From NCBI RefSeq assembly GCF_001412655.1, contig NZ_CP012996.1, positions 124,001-188,000 of the forward strand: DNA of 64,000 nucleotides. The letters are read 5' to 3'. Under the pieces are notes generated by a model. The model worked only from the letters and a program-made list of their open reading frames with translations. It did not search any database and was not told where the DNA came from. A program made the position numbers and the translations under genes. How positions within the stretch are numbered: position 1 is the first letter of the stretch; each line of letters begins with the position of its first letter. The stretch is from Pedobacter sp. PACM 27299 (lineage in GTDB: Bacteria; Bacteroidota; Bacteroidia; Sphingobacteriales; Sphingobacteriaceae). Shown piece by piece: positions 9,974 to 18,550 of the stretch.

Positions 9974-10004
9974 TCCCCGTCTCTAAACTTAAATGAGACG
10001 GGGA
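9974..10004 (-). terminator. Hairpin downstream of the ABC-F gene
   Basis: Perfect 10-bp GC-rich stem TCCCCGTCTC (9974-9983) / GAGACGGGGA (9995-10004) with an 11-nt loop, 14 nt past the stop of the ABC-F gene. It lacks a strong T-tract, so it may act as a terminator or as a 3'-end stabiliser. Confidence 0.6.
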
Positions 10005-10017
10005 TATTGCTTAGGAT

Positions 10018-11880
10018 TTATTGTTCATATAATGTTAACCAACGTTCAGTAACGGTTTCCAATTCCTGATTTAAGTTTTCAATTGTTTTAGAAACTTCTT
10101 GTATTTTGGTATAATCTGAGCTATCGATAGTCAGGAGAGAATGACTCAATTCCTGAATCTTCCCTTCCAATTCTGCGATTTTTGCTTCCGAATCATCCAG
10201 TTCTTTTTGCTCTTTAAAGGACAGTTTTTTAACCGGACTTGCTGCTGCTTGCGGAGCAGGTTGTTCCTTCGCTTTTGCTGGTGCCTTTTCTTTTGGTGTT
10301 TCTAAACTGATTCTATATTCTGAGTAGTTACCGTTGTAAATTCCTACTTCTCCATTGCCTTCCATAATGAACAATTGCTCACTCATCTTATCCAGCAGAT
10401 ACCTATCGTGGGACACCAGGATTAGTACCCCTGGGAAGTTCTCTAAGAACTCTTCTAATACATTCAGCGTATCAATATCCAGGTCGTTAGTTGGCTCATC
10501 CAAGATCAGGAAATTGGGGTTCTGCATCAACACCTTCATCAGGTGTAATCTTTTCTTTTCACCACCACTTAGCTTCTCCACCATGCCATGTTGCTTTTTA
10601 GGAGGGAAGAGGAATAAGGTCAGTAATTGTGAAGCAGAGATCGTCTGGCCATCGGCCATTTTGATATATTCTGCATCAGATTTTACGATATCAATTACTC
10701 TTTCTTTCTCATTGAAAGCCAAACCACCTTGTTTATAATAACCATAAACAGTAGTTTCGCCAGTACTTACTTTTCCTTTTTCAGGCGTTAAGTAGCCGGT
10801 AATGATATTTAACAAAGTAGATTTTCCAGTACCATTTTTACCTGCAAGGCCAATACGGTCTGCACGTTTAAAAGTATAACTGAAATCATTAATGATTGGG
10901 TTGCCATTAAAAGACTGACCGATATGGTCCAGTTCCAGGATTTTATTCCCTTGACGTGCCATTTTTACATTAAGCGTAACATTTTGATTGTCAGATCTTT
11001 GCTTGGTTTTACTCTCCAGATCATAAAAAGCATCAATACGGGATTGAGACTTAGTAGTACGGGCAGCAGGCATTCTTCTCATCCACTCCAGTTCCTTTTT
11101 CAACAGGTTCTTATTTTTCTGGAATGTACTCTCATCGGCCATCTCACGCTCAGATTTCTTCTCCAGGAAGTAAGCGTAATTGCCGTTATAATTGTAAATT
11201 TTTCCTCTGTCTAACTCTACAATGGTGTTACAAACATTGTCCAAAAAGTACCTGTCGTGTGTAACTAACAATATAGTTTTATTACCGGAAGTCAATAGTT
11301 TCTCCAGCCATTCGATCGTATCAATGTCCAGGTGATTGGTAGGCTCATCCAATACATAGATCTCAGGATCCTCTATCAATAGCTTTGCAAGCGCCAAACG
11401 CTTCTTCTGGCCACCAGATAGGGTAGAGATCTGCTGCTGCAGATGAGTGATTCCCATACGGCTTAAAATCGTTTTAATTTCATGCTCGTATTCCCAGGCA
11501 TTGTGCTCGCTTAATTCTTCATATAAGCGGTTCAATGTTTTTTCATCCGGGTTTGGATCTTCAATCAGTTCCTCATATTCTTTGATCAGTTGCTGCTGTT
11601 TGTTTTCTGTAGAGAAAATGAAATCGCTAATCGAGTGACCATCTGGAAAAGAAGGCTCCTGATCCAGGAATCCTATTTTAACAGATTTATTCTTCACGAT
11701 TTTACCTTCCAGAGGATTAAACCTTTCGGCAAGTAATTTCAGTAAGGTGCTTTTTCCAGCACCGTTTATACCAACCAACGCTACGCGCTGTCCAGGTTGA
11801 ATCCCCAGGGTCAAATTTTTAAATAGCCATTCATCATGGTAAGCATGGCCTAAGTTTTCGGCTGCAATTAGTGTACTCAA
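10018..11880 (-). CDS. ABC-F family ATPase, Uup-like
   Basis: 620 residues with two ABC domains and no membrane segments. First domain: Walker A GINGAGKST (37-45), signature LSGGQKKR, Walker B VLDEPTNHLD. Linker: basic and helical (KKSEREMADEST through RRMPAARTTKSQSR). Second domain: GKNGTGKST, LSGGEKKR, LILDEPTNDLD. The C-terminus is a predicted coiled-coil (ELDDSEAKIAELEGKIQELS and onward) preceded by an Ala/Pro-rich stretch, which is the arrangement of Uup rather than EttA. ABC-F proteins act on the ribosome, and Uup has also been linked to precise excision and DNA branch structures. It is monocistronic, with its own hairpin downstream. Confidence 0.92.
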   Translation of the reverse strand: MSTLIAAENLGHAYHDEWLFKNLTLGIQPGQRVALVGINGAGKSTLLKLLAERFNPLEGKIVKNKSVKIGFLDQEPSFPDGHSISDFIFSTENKQQQLIKEYEELIEDPNPDEKTLNRLYEELSEHNAWEYEHEIKTILSRMGITHLQQQISTLSGGQKKRLALAKLLIEDPEIYVLDEPTNHLDIDTIEWLEKLLTSGNKTILLVTHDRYFLDNVCNTIVELDRGKIYNYNGNYAYFLEKKSEREMADESTFQKNKNLLKKELEWMRRMPAARTTKSQSRIDAFYDLESKTKQRSDNQNVTLNVKMARQGNKILELDHIGQSFNGNPIINDFSYTFKRADRIGLAGKNGTGKSTLLNIITGYLTPEKGKVSTGETTVYGYYKQGGLAFNEKERVIDIVKSDAEYIKMADGQTISASQLLTLFLFPPKKQHGMVEKLSGGEKKRLHLMKVLMQNPNFLILDEPTNDLDIDTLNVLEEFLENFPGVLILVSHDRYLLDKMSEQLFIMEGNGEVGIYNGNYSEYRISLETPKEKAPAKAKEQPAPQAAASPVKKLSFKEQKELDDSEAKIAELEGKIQELSHSLLTIDSSDYTKIQEVSKTIENLNQELETVTERWLTLYEQ

Positions 11881-12191
11881 AGTCTGTGTTTAACGATATT
11901 TTATGTATGAAATTACTGCAAAAGTAAGCAATAATTCTTAGGTATATAGTTGAGCCTATTGAACATGAAGGGATTTTCTCCATTAAAAATCAGCCAATTG
12001 GGTTAAAAATATTCTTTATTGCAGCTGGATTGCGAAAAGTATTTTGCGCATCGGGAGGACGGAAATCTTTAAAAATGACAGAATTGAACAAGCCAGATCT
12101 TGAAAAGCAGCAGGTTTAGCGATAGGGGCACGCAGGAATTACCGACACACTACTTTAGAAAAGGCTTGTTTATAGCGCTGAAAATGCAAGA
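11881..12191. other. Intergenic region upstream of the ABC-F gene
   Basis: About 310 bp with no supportable coding region and no structured RNA that I recognise. The right-hand part of the same gap (to 12456) holds the 39-codon frame listed separately. The promoter of the ABC-F gene must lie at the left end. Confidence 0.4.
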
Positions 12192-12311
12192 TTACTTTAT
12201 GGTATGCGTTAAAGAAACACTCTTTTCAACTGACTTGATGCCAAACTTTGTTCCGGTCAGGATGATGACGGCGGTGGCGCCAATCAGTATTTTTTTTATG
12301 GTGGTTTTCAT
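12192..12311 (-). CDS. Possible 39-residue membrane or secreted peptide
   Basis: ATG at 12311, stop at 12192-12194. It begins MKTTIKKILIGATAVIILTG: two or three lysines, then a hydrophobic stretch, then a short polar tail ending HTIK. That is the shape of a signal peptide or single-span small membrane protein. A purine-rich AGGGAACC precedes the ATG. It is too short for family recognition and could equally be the surviving N-terminus of a decayed exported protein, because the sequence after its stop has no continuation in any frame. I do not recognise it. Confidence 0.35.
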   Translation of the reverse strand: MKTTIKKILIGATAVIILTGTKFGIKSVEKSVSLTHTIK

Positions 12312-12456
12312 GGTTCCCTGGTTTTAGGTTCGCGAAAAATCTTTCATTGATAAGACGCAGTCCCAGGAAAAACGTTTCAAAAAATTGACGTTCATTAGAC
12401 CATCTGTGCTTTAATTTCGACGAACAGACGGATATAACCTATCAACACGAACTACT

Positions 12457-12903
12457 TTAAAGCGCAGATTCCATTGATTTAAACAAAGCTAAAGATTCAT
12501 CTTCTTTTTGTGTCATCAATGCTTTTGCGGCTTTACCCTTGTCTTTATAGCCCAAAAGATGCAAGGTCCCATGAGCCATTACGCGGTACAGTTCATCTGC
12601 TACGGTATGCTTAAATGTTTTTGCATTTTCCTGAATGCGCTCCAGGCTGATAAATATATCCCCTACAATTATTTTAAGCTCCTCTGAGTTATCAAAAGTG
12701 ATCACATCAGTATATGTGTCATGGTTAAGGTATTCCTGGTTTATACGCAGTAAATACTCGTCTGAGCATAAGATAAAGTTCAATTCCTGTAATGAATAAC
12801 CTTCTTTTTCAATTATAGCCTTGATCCAGGCCTTAAGCAAGGTTTTCTTTTTAAGGGTATAACTAAGGTCTTCGGTGAAAAAATGAACTGCTGGTTTTGC
12901 CAT
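12457..12903 (-). CDS. ybeY: Endoribonuclease YbeY (16S rRNA 3'-end maturation)
   Basis: 148 residues, the usual size. The UPF0054 zinc motif HGTLHLLGYKDKG is present near residues 110-122, with two zinc histidines; the third ligand position is aspartate, within the accepted His/Asp variation. YbeY is a metalloprotein for rRNA maturation and ribosome quality control. It starts at ATG 12903 and lies 12 nt downstream of the DUF4175 gene on the same strand, so the two are probably co-transcribed. Confidence 0.94.
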   Translation of the reverse strand: MAKPAVHFFTEDLSYTLKKKTLLKAWIKAIIEKEGYSLQELNFILCSDEYLLRINQEYLNHDTYTDVITFDNSEELKIIVGDIFISLERIQENAKTFKHTVADELYRVMAHGTLHLLGYKDKGKAAKALMTQKEDESLALFKSMESAL

Positions 12904-12915
12904 CTGGATATAGAA

Positions 12916-15900
12916 TTATTGCGCCAAATTTAGCAATTTAAAATACTCCGCAATTTTATTTTTATAATAGTAGTTCAGGCTTGGCGGCAATTTTTGGATC
13001 CATTCTGTTTCATTTTTTTGGTTTTTCCGGAATTTTTCCAGCATCTGCTGGTAGGATGGAGGAAACTCTTTTCCTGCTTTACTTTCTCTTTTTGAATCCT
13101 GATCCTGCTCTCTTTGCGCATCATTTGCCTGCAGAAGTTTAGTCAGCAGCTCCTTCTGACGGTTCAGCGTTTCCTGCTCCAGGCGCTTATTCACCAGATC
13201 AGTTTCTGTGGACTTCATGTCTTTGATCATTTGATTTAGATTGCCCAAACCAGATTTACCATCTTTATTCTCTTCCCGGTTGATCTTTTCCAAAGCTTCC
13301 CGGATCATTTGCTGCTGCTGGGCCATTTTAGCAAACTCCTCAGACATTTGTCCTTTTGGCACAGTGCCTTTATTTCCCGATTTTTGCAGTTGATCCTTTG
13401 CTTTCTGCATGCTGTTGTTGAGCTGCTCCTGCATTTGCTGCAGCTGTTTCATACTCTGTTTCTGTTTTCCTTTACCGCTGCCACTAGAGTTTTTCTTCAT
13501 TTTCTGCAGTTGCTCCAGTGCTTCATTGAGCATTAATGAGAGGTTGTTGATGGAAGTCATCGTATACTGCTGGTTCTTATTTGCAGCCGCAGTATTTCTT
13601 TCGCCCAGGTTATCCAGACTCTTATCCATGTTGAAATTAATCTTTTGCAGCTCCTCATTAACTGTACTTTCAATCTGTGGAACCCGCTTACTCAATGAAA
13701 ACAAACTATCGGCAATGGTCTTCATGTTGTCTTTTATGACCCTTTGCTGCTGTACATTGGCCGTATAAAGCGGATCATTATTACTCAGTTTTCTCAGGTT
13801 AAGCATTACTTTTTCCTGATCAAAAGAAGTTTTAAGCAAGTTTTCCAGCAATTGGCGCAATTCCTGAACATTCAGATTGTTCTCCATTTCTGCAGATTCC
13901 TGCTGCATATCGTCCATCTTTTTAGCCAGTTGTTCCAATTGATCGGCTGCCTTTTGCTGATTTTCAGCCGCTTGCTTGCGGTCGTTCTTTTCCAGATTTT
14001 CTTTACTCTCTTTTTGTTGCTGCTGGATATCTTTGGCTTCCTTTTCAGGGTTCTGGAAAGGATTTGGACGTTCCAGCTGCTCATTTTTCTCCTGGAGGCT
14101 TTTCAATTCTTTTCGGATGTCCTCAAAAGAAGCACGCTGTTCTTCCTGCTGCTGTTTCAATTCTGAAGCCGTCTTTTTCTGATCTTTACTCTGCTGAGAA
14201 AGGGCTTTCTGCTCCTTCGCAAGTTGTTTTATGCGGTCAATATTATTTTGCATACCCTGCTCAAATTCCAATTGCTTGTAAAGCTCCAAAATGCGGTCCA
14301 GCTCATTTTTTAAGGATTTATTGTCCAGTTGCATTTTGGAAAGCTCCTGCTGCGTCTGGTCCTTATTATTTTGATCCATCATGCTTTGGAGCTTCTCCAA
14401 TAAAGCTTTTGTTTTATCATCCAGCACGTTCTTAAACAGTTCGTCGATTTTCTTTTGCTTTTCGAGCAGTTCATCTTTTACCGCTGCATTTTCTTCTTTA
14501 TCAAAGTTATTCTTCTCATTTAGCTCCTGAAGTGATTTAACGGCTTCTTCCAGCTGTTTCTGCTTGTCCAGCAATTGCTGAATCTGCTTCTTATCGTCAA
14601 AATTCAAGGCTTTTTTGTCCAGCAGGGCAGCACCGAGTTTTTTACTTTCTTTCTCTACTGCTGCAGCGAGCTTAATGGCCTCGTCCATTTTCTGTTTAAC
14701 CGCTAAACTGCCCTGATTGATTTTTTCAGCAACCTGTTGTGCGGAAGGGAGTTCATAAGTTTTTAGCGCAGATTTGGTCGTTTTTGGACCGTTAACGCCA
14801 TCATTGTCCGCAACTTCAAAGTAGTATTCTAACTGCTGACCAGGCTTAATACCTTCTTTATTTAGGTCCCAGAAGAAGAAGAACGCATTTTCTAATTGTG
14901 TCTTTTTAATGGGAATGGACTGGCTGACTTTATTTTTTGCCTTGCCGTTTTCTGAGATCACATAACTGAATTTCAGGGCGCTAAAACCGTGATCATCTGA
15001 AACATTTCCAGAGAAGTAAAGTGCTTTACTGCTCAATGAATCCGGGGATTCTGTGACGGTAATGTTAGGATATTCATCTGCGATGATCGCAACCTGATGG
15101 ACTAAAGAGTCTTTGATGGCCACAAAAAAGCTGTTTTTAGGACTCAATCGGTATTCCCCATTTTTCCTTAAAGTGCTTTTAAAGCTGAAATTATTGTCTT
15201 TGGAAAGCAGCAACTGCTCCTTATTGTGCAAAATAAAAGCCAGCTGGTCACTGTTTACGGTTTTTAATTTCCAGGTTACACTGGTGCCATCAGGCAATAG
15301 TAAATCACCGGCATTGGCAATGGTTTCGTCCTTTTTTCCCAGGTAAGCTGGGTAATGAAGATCGACGGTCATGGATAGAATTGCCGGACGGGGCTTCACC
15401 TCAATGACATAGGGAAGGGAACTAAAACCACCTGCACTAAAGCGAATCTCTTTGTTTTTCTGCAGGTTTTTAAAGGTATATTGAAAAGTAGTCTTGTCCT
15501 TTTTTTCTAGCTTATAGGTATTCAGACCATCAGAAAGATACACCTCCTGGGGCAGTTCATTGCCTGTAAGTTTAAGGTTCAAAGTCAGGTCGTCTCCCTG
15601 AGCACAAATCAGTTTATTGTTTGTCAATTGAAAAGAAAAAGGAGCTTTGGGTAAGATTTCTCTGTTGTATTGAATAAAGCTGCTGGTACCCTCTCTTAAA
15701 ATGGAAGGGGCTATTACGGCAATCAACAAAATGATGCTCAGCGGAAACAAGGAATACCGCAAGTACTTTTTATTGTCATTTAATCGAATGGCTGTACTAA
15801 AAGGAATTGGTTTTAGGGCATTGATCTTTTGATCAATGCCTGCCATAATGAGCAGGTTGTGCTCCGGGTTCTGATCTGCAAGGGCCTTTAACTGGAGCGT

Positions 15901-16233
15901 ATTTAACAGTTTGTCCTTGACATTAAAAAAGTGGTCACCAATCAGCGTTGCGGCCTCCTCAATACTTAAATTTTTACTCAGCTTGAAATAGGCAAGGGCC
16001 GGTTTGATGACCCAAATAGCTATCGCAAACACAGAAAGAGTGATGGAGCCGAAAAACAAAAGCGTTTTCATGGGGATTCCTGGTTGAGCAAAGTAGACCA
16101 GTACGAACAGCATTAAGAACAGCGCTAAAAGAAAAGTAGCGGCATAAATGCTGCCACGCAATAGTTTGTTCAGGTAAAACTTTTGCGTAAATTCATTAAC
16201 TTTTGAAATTAAAAGCTCGTAATTGCTTTTCAT
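12916..16233 (-). CDS. Large DUF4175-type membrane protein with extended coiled coil
   Basis: 1105 residues. Three hydrophobic segments lie near the N-terminus (about 27-49, 57-78 and 160-179), followed by a beta-rich, Ig-like region to about 490. Then comes a very long Lys/Gln/Glu-rich coiled coil (about 500-1060) with runs such as QQQEEQRASFED and QQQKESKENLEK. This is the architecture of the Bacteroidota DUF4175 family, whose function is not established. Inferred: it is anchored in the inner membrane with the coiled coil in periplasm or cytoplasm. Strong Gln/Lys bias distinguishes it from its neighbours but is normal for the family. It is the first gene of a probable two-gene unit with ybeY. 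Confidence 0.82.
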   Translation of the reverse strand: MKSNYELLISKVNEFTQKFYLNKLLRGSIYAATFLLALFLMLFVLVYFAQPGIPMKTLLFFGSITLSVFAIAIWVIKPALAYFKLSKNLSIEEAATLIGDHFFNVKDKLLNTLQLKALADQNPEHNLLIMAGIDQKINALKPIPFSTAIRLNDNKKYLRYSLFPLSIILLIAVIAPSILREGTSSFIQYNREILPKAPFSFQLTNNKLICAQGDDLTLNLKLTGNELPQEVYLSDGLNTYKLEKKDKTTFQYTFKNLQKNKEIRFSAGGFSSLPYVIEVKPRPAILSMTVDLHYPAYLGKKDETIANAGDLLLPDGTSVTWKLKTVNSDQLAFILHNKEQLLLSKDNNFSFKSTLRKNGEYRLSPKNSFFVAIKDSLVHQVAIIADEYPNITVTESPDSLSSKALYFSGNVSDDHGFSALKFSYVISENGKAKNKVSQSIPIKKTQLENAFFFFWDLNKEGIKPGQQLEYYFEVADNDGVNGPKTTKSALKTYELPSAQQVAEKINQGSLAVKQKMDEAIKLAAAVEKESKKLGAALLDKKALNFDDKKQIQQLLDKQKQLEEAVKSLQELNEKNNFDKEENAAVKDELLEKQKKIDELFKNVLDDKTKALLEKLQSMMDQNNKDQTQQELSKMQLDNKSLKNELDRILELYKQLEFEQGMQNNIDRIKQLAKEQKALSQQSKDQKKTASELKQQQEEQRASFEDIRKELKSLQEKNEQLERPNPFQNPEKEAKDIQQQQKESKENLEKNDRKQAAENQQKAADQLEQLAKKMDDMQQESAEMENNLNVQELRQLLENLLKTSFDQEKVMLNLRKLSNNDPLYTANVQQQRVIKDNMKTIADSLFSLSKRVPQIESTVNEELQKINFNMDKSLDNLGERNTAAANKNQQYTMTSINNLSLMLNEALEQLQKMKKNSSGSGKGKQKQSMKQLQQMQEQLNNSMQKAKDQLQKSGNKGTVPKGQMSEEFAKMAQQQQMIREALEKINREENKDGKSGLGNLNQMIKDMKSTETDLVNKRLEQETLNRQKELLTKLLQANDAQREQDQDSKRESKAGKEFPPSYQQMLEKFRKNQKNETEWIQKLPPSLNYYYKNKIAEYFKLLNLAQ

Positions 16234-16356
16234 GAATTAGCTATAATGACGCTTAAATATAGGGAATGAATCTTGGTTGTGATAAAATAAAGACATCATA
16301 ACACTAAATTAACGCTGGGATCTCGTCTTTTGTACTATTTATAAACCAATATTAAG

Positions 16357-17178
16357 ATGATCAATTCAATTTACGCCATTGCGATGGCTACGTTATTTAC
16401 AATGACCGGAATAAAAACTTCTGAAATGGAAAAAACAATAACTCCTGTGCTGCAAAAAACGGAAACCTGGAATAAGAATCAGGTGATTGCGCATCGTGGC
16501 GCCTGGAAGAAGAAAAGCCTGCCTGAAAACTCTATTGCTTCCTTAAATGAAGCGATAAAATTAGGCTGTCACGGATCTGAATTTGATGTACAAATGACTT
16601 TAGATAGTATTTTGGTAGTCAACCATGATGATGATTTCCTTGGAATGACGATCGCGAGCCATACTTATAAGGAATTATTGGAAAAGAAACTGAGTAATGG
16701 CGAAAGTATCCCAACATTGGAAGCTTATTTAAAAGCAGGAAAGAAACAAAAAGGTACCAAACTGATATTGGAATTGAAACCTTCAAAAATCAGTCAAGAA
16801 AGAGATCTTCAAATGACCAGTAAAGCATTATCGATGGTAAAAAAACTACATGCTACACCTTGGGTAGACTACATCAGTTTTAGTTATCCAATCTGTCTGG
16901 AAATACTCTCATTACAGCCAGGGGCAAAGGTAGCCTACCTCAACGGAGATGCGTCTTTAGAAAAGCTAAAAGAAGCAGGCTTTTATGGTGCCGATTACCA
17001 TTTCTCGGTTTATAAAAACAACGATTGGTTTACGAACGCCAAAGCAATTGGACTAACTTTAAATGCCTGGACGGTGAACAGTGAAACAGAGATGAACCGT
17101 CTCCTGGATCAGCACATCGAATTCATTACCACCAACGAACCAGAACTGTTGTTTGACCTCCTGAAATCCAGGAAATAG
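16357..17178 (+). CDS. Glycerophosphodiester phosphodiesterase family protein
   Basis: 273 residues with a weak N-terminal export signal (MINSIYAIAMATLFTMTG). The GDPD fold signatures are visible: IAHRGAW with the first catalytic histidine (about residue 46), PENSIASLNEAI, then EFDVQMT with the metal-binding Glu and Asp, and VVNHDDD with the second histidine. LILELKPSK and the C-terminal NAWTVNSE and TTNEPE motifs complete the barrel. Such enzymes hydrolyse glycerophosphodiesters from phospholipid breakdown to glycerol-3-phosphate and an alcohol. It is monocistronic, divergent from the DUF4175 gene and convergent with the cold-shock gene. Confidence 0.92.
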   Translation: MINSIYAIAMATLFTMTGIKTSEMEKTITPVLQKTETWNKNQVIAHRGAWKKKSLPENSIASLNEAIKLGCHGSEFDVQMTLDSILVVNHDDDFLGMTIASHTYKELLEKKLSNGESIPTLEAYLKAGKKQKGTKLILELKPSKISQERDLQMTSKALSMVKKLHATPWVDYISFSYPICLEILSLQPGAKVAYLNGDASLEKLKEAGFYGADYHFSVYKNNDWFTNAKAIGLTLNAWTVNSETEMNRLLDQHIEFITTNEPELLFDLLKSRK

Positions 17179-17211
17179 GCCAAAGTATTCATCAAAAAAA
17201 ATCTCTTTAAA

Positions 17212-17241
17212 ACAAAAAAGCATCGCGATTGCTCGCGATGC
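17212..17241 (-). terminator. Rho-independent terminator of the cold-shock gene
   Basis: Perfect 9-bp stem GCATCGCGA (17220-17228) / TCGCGATGC (17233-17241) with a 4-nt loop. On the - strand the stem is followed by TTTTTTGTTTT, a classic intrinsic terminator for the csp gene. Confidence 0.88.
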
Positions 17242-17264
17242 TGTACAATTATGTTTTTAATAAT

Positions 17265-17456
17265 CTAGATTACTTTAACATTAATCGCATTCAACCCTTT
17301 TTTACCGCTTTCAACATCGTATTCAACTTTGTCGTTTTCACGAATTTCATCGATAAGGCCTGTTGAATGTACAAAAATTTCGCTATCTCCGTTAGCTGGA
17401 ATGATGAATCCGAAACCTTTAGTTACATTAAAAAATTTTACTGTTCCTTCTTGCAT
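17265..17456 (-). CDS. Cold-shock domain protein (CspA family)
   Basis: 63 residues from the ATG at 17456 (MQEGTVKFFN). The frame is open further upstream to 17513, but those codons are not conserved in this family. RNP1 KGFGFI and RNP2 IFVHST are present, so it is a single OB-fold RNA/DNA-binding chaperone. It is monocistronic, with a long AT-rich leader of the kind often found in csp genes and its own terminator. Confidence 0.95.
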   Translation of the reverse strand: MQEGTVKFFNVTKGFGFIIPANGDSEIFVHSTGLIDEIRENDKVEYDVESGKKGLNAINVKVI

Positions 17457-17551
17457 TGTATTATTTATTAATAAATTAAGTGTGCAAGATACGTAATATT
17501 TTCTATAATACACATAGGCGGAATTTTTCTCAAAACGTCGAATTCAAGCTT

Positions 17552-18490
17552 TTATTTAGTCTCCTTTTTTCCGGCAACAATCATGTTTATTTCACTGGAA
17601 TGAGGGATTCCAAGGGTACTCCCCGGGGTAATTTTTAATAGGTTTTGCAGATATACATTGATGATGGCCTCCAATGTTTTTTTCCTTGGCTCATAATTCG
17701 CCGGATCCGAAATCCGGAAGGTTCCCAGGTGTATTTTCCCCTTCGCATCCACCACTGCTGTAAACTCGTAACCGAAGTCTTCATAAGCCCTTGAGATGTC
17801 AATCCGATATTTCGGAAACAGGTAGTCATAAGCCTCGGTTTTGCCATTAATCCGGTCCACCACATTTAATTTTTCTACCTTGATCATGTCACTTAATGGT
17901 TGAAATACGACCGGCTGACGGCCAGCGAAAGCAAGTTTTAGGTCGGAAGGATGCTGGTTAGACGCATCGGCTAATTTTTGAATGTATAACGTATCTGCTT
18001 TTGTTGGCTTTTGTAGTTTTTCAGCAGTAGTTTTCAGCACTTTCTGAATGTAATCTTCCGAATAATAAGTGATGTTTACATCCGATCGGATGTCTTTCGC
18101 GATTTCCTTTCTCACCACCTGTAAACGCTGCATCAAAATGCTGTCTTTGCTGATTTTCTTGATTCTAAACCATTCTTTAGCAAAATTATAAACGTCTCCA
18201 TGGTCATATTGTAAGAAAAATGTCTGCATTCTCTGCTTCTGAGGGCTGTAAGCCATGATCGAGTCATTGGACTTGAATTGAATGATCCAGCTGGGTTCCT
18301 GTTGGAATCCCATATCATTAAAAGATAAACCAGTACTGAAACGGCGCTTTACCTCATGGTATTTTATGCCTTTTATCGTGTCAAAAGACAATTCTCTGGC
18401 GCGATTTCTTCTTTCTTGATTGGTTTCAGCGTTACAGCTCAGCAAAACAGTAATGACAGCTAATAAGATATAAATGAGCTTTTTGGACAT
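17552..18490 (-). CDS. Lipoprotein of unknown function
   Basis: 312 residues from the ATG at 18490 (MSKKLIYILLAVI). The frame opens at 18544, but the later start places a lipoprotein signal with lipobox VLLSC directly at the N-terminus. The mature part is mixed alpha/beta with no family I recognise. Charged, lysine-rich segments follow, and the C-terminal half has a stretch (YRIDISRAYEDFGYEF, VVDAKGKIHLG) that reads like a beta domain. It follows the aspartic-protease-like gene by 60 nt on the same strand and could be co-transcribed with it. Confidence 0.75.
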   Translation of the reverse strand: MSKKLIYILLAVITVLLSCNAETNQERRNRARELSFDTIKGIKYHEVKRRFSTGLSFNDMGFQQEPSWIIQFKSNDSIMAYSPQKQRMQTFFLQYDHGDVYNFAKEWFRIKKISKDSILMQRLQVVRKEIAKDIRSDVNITYYSEDYIQKVLKTTAEKLQKPTKADTLYIQKLADASNQHPSDLKLAFAGRQPVVFQPLSDMIKVEKLNVVDRINGKTEAYDYLFPKYRIDISRAYEDFGYEFTAVVDAKGKIHLGTFRISDPANYEPRKKTLEAIINVYLQNLLKITPGSTLGIPHSSEINMIVAGKKETK

Positions 18491-18550
18491 GCAAGGAAAA
18501 TATTGGTAATGGATTAAATCAGATGGCAAAGTTATAAGAATCACCAGATT

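Noticed and set aside
13409..14435. Several + strand open frames of 100-140 codons opposite the DUF4175 gene
   Set aside because: They are antisense shadows of the Gln/Lys-rich coiled coil: they consist almost only of Phe, Leu, Ser and Cys codons and have no family features.
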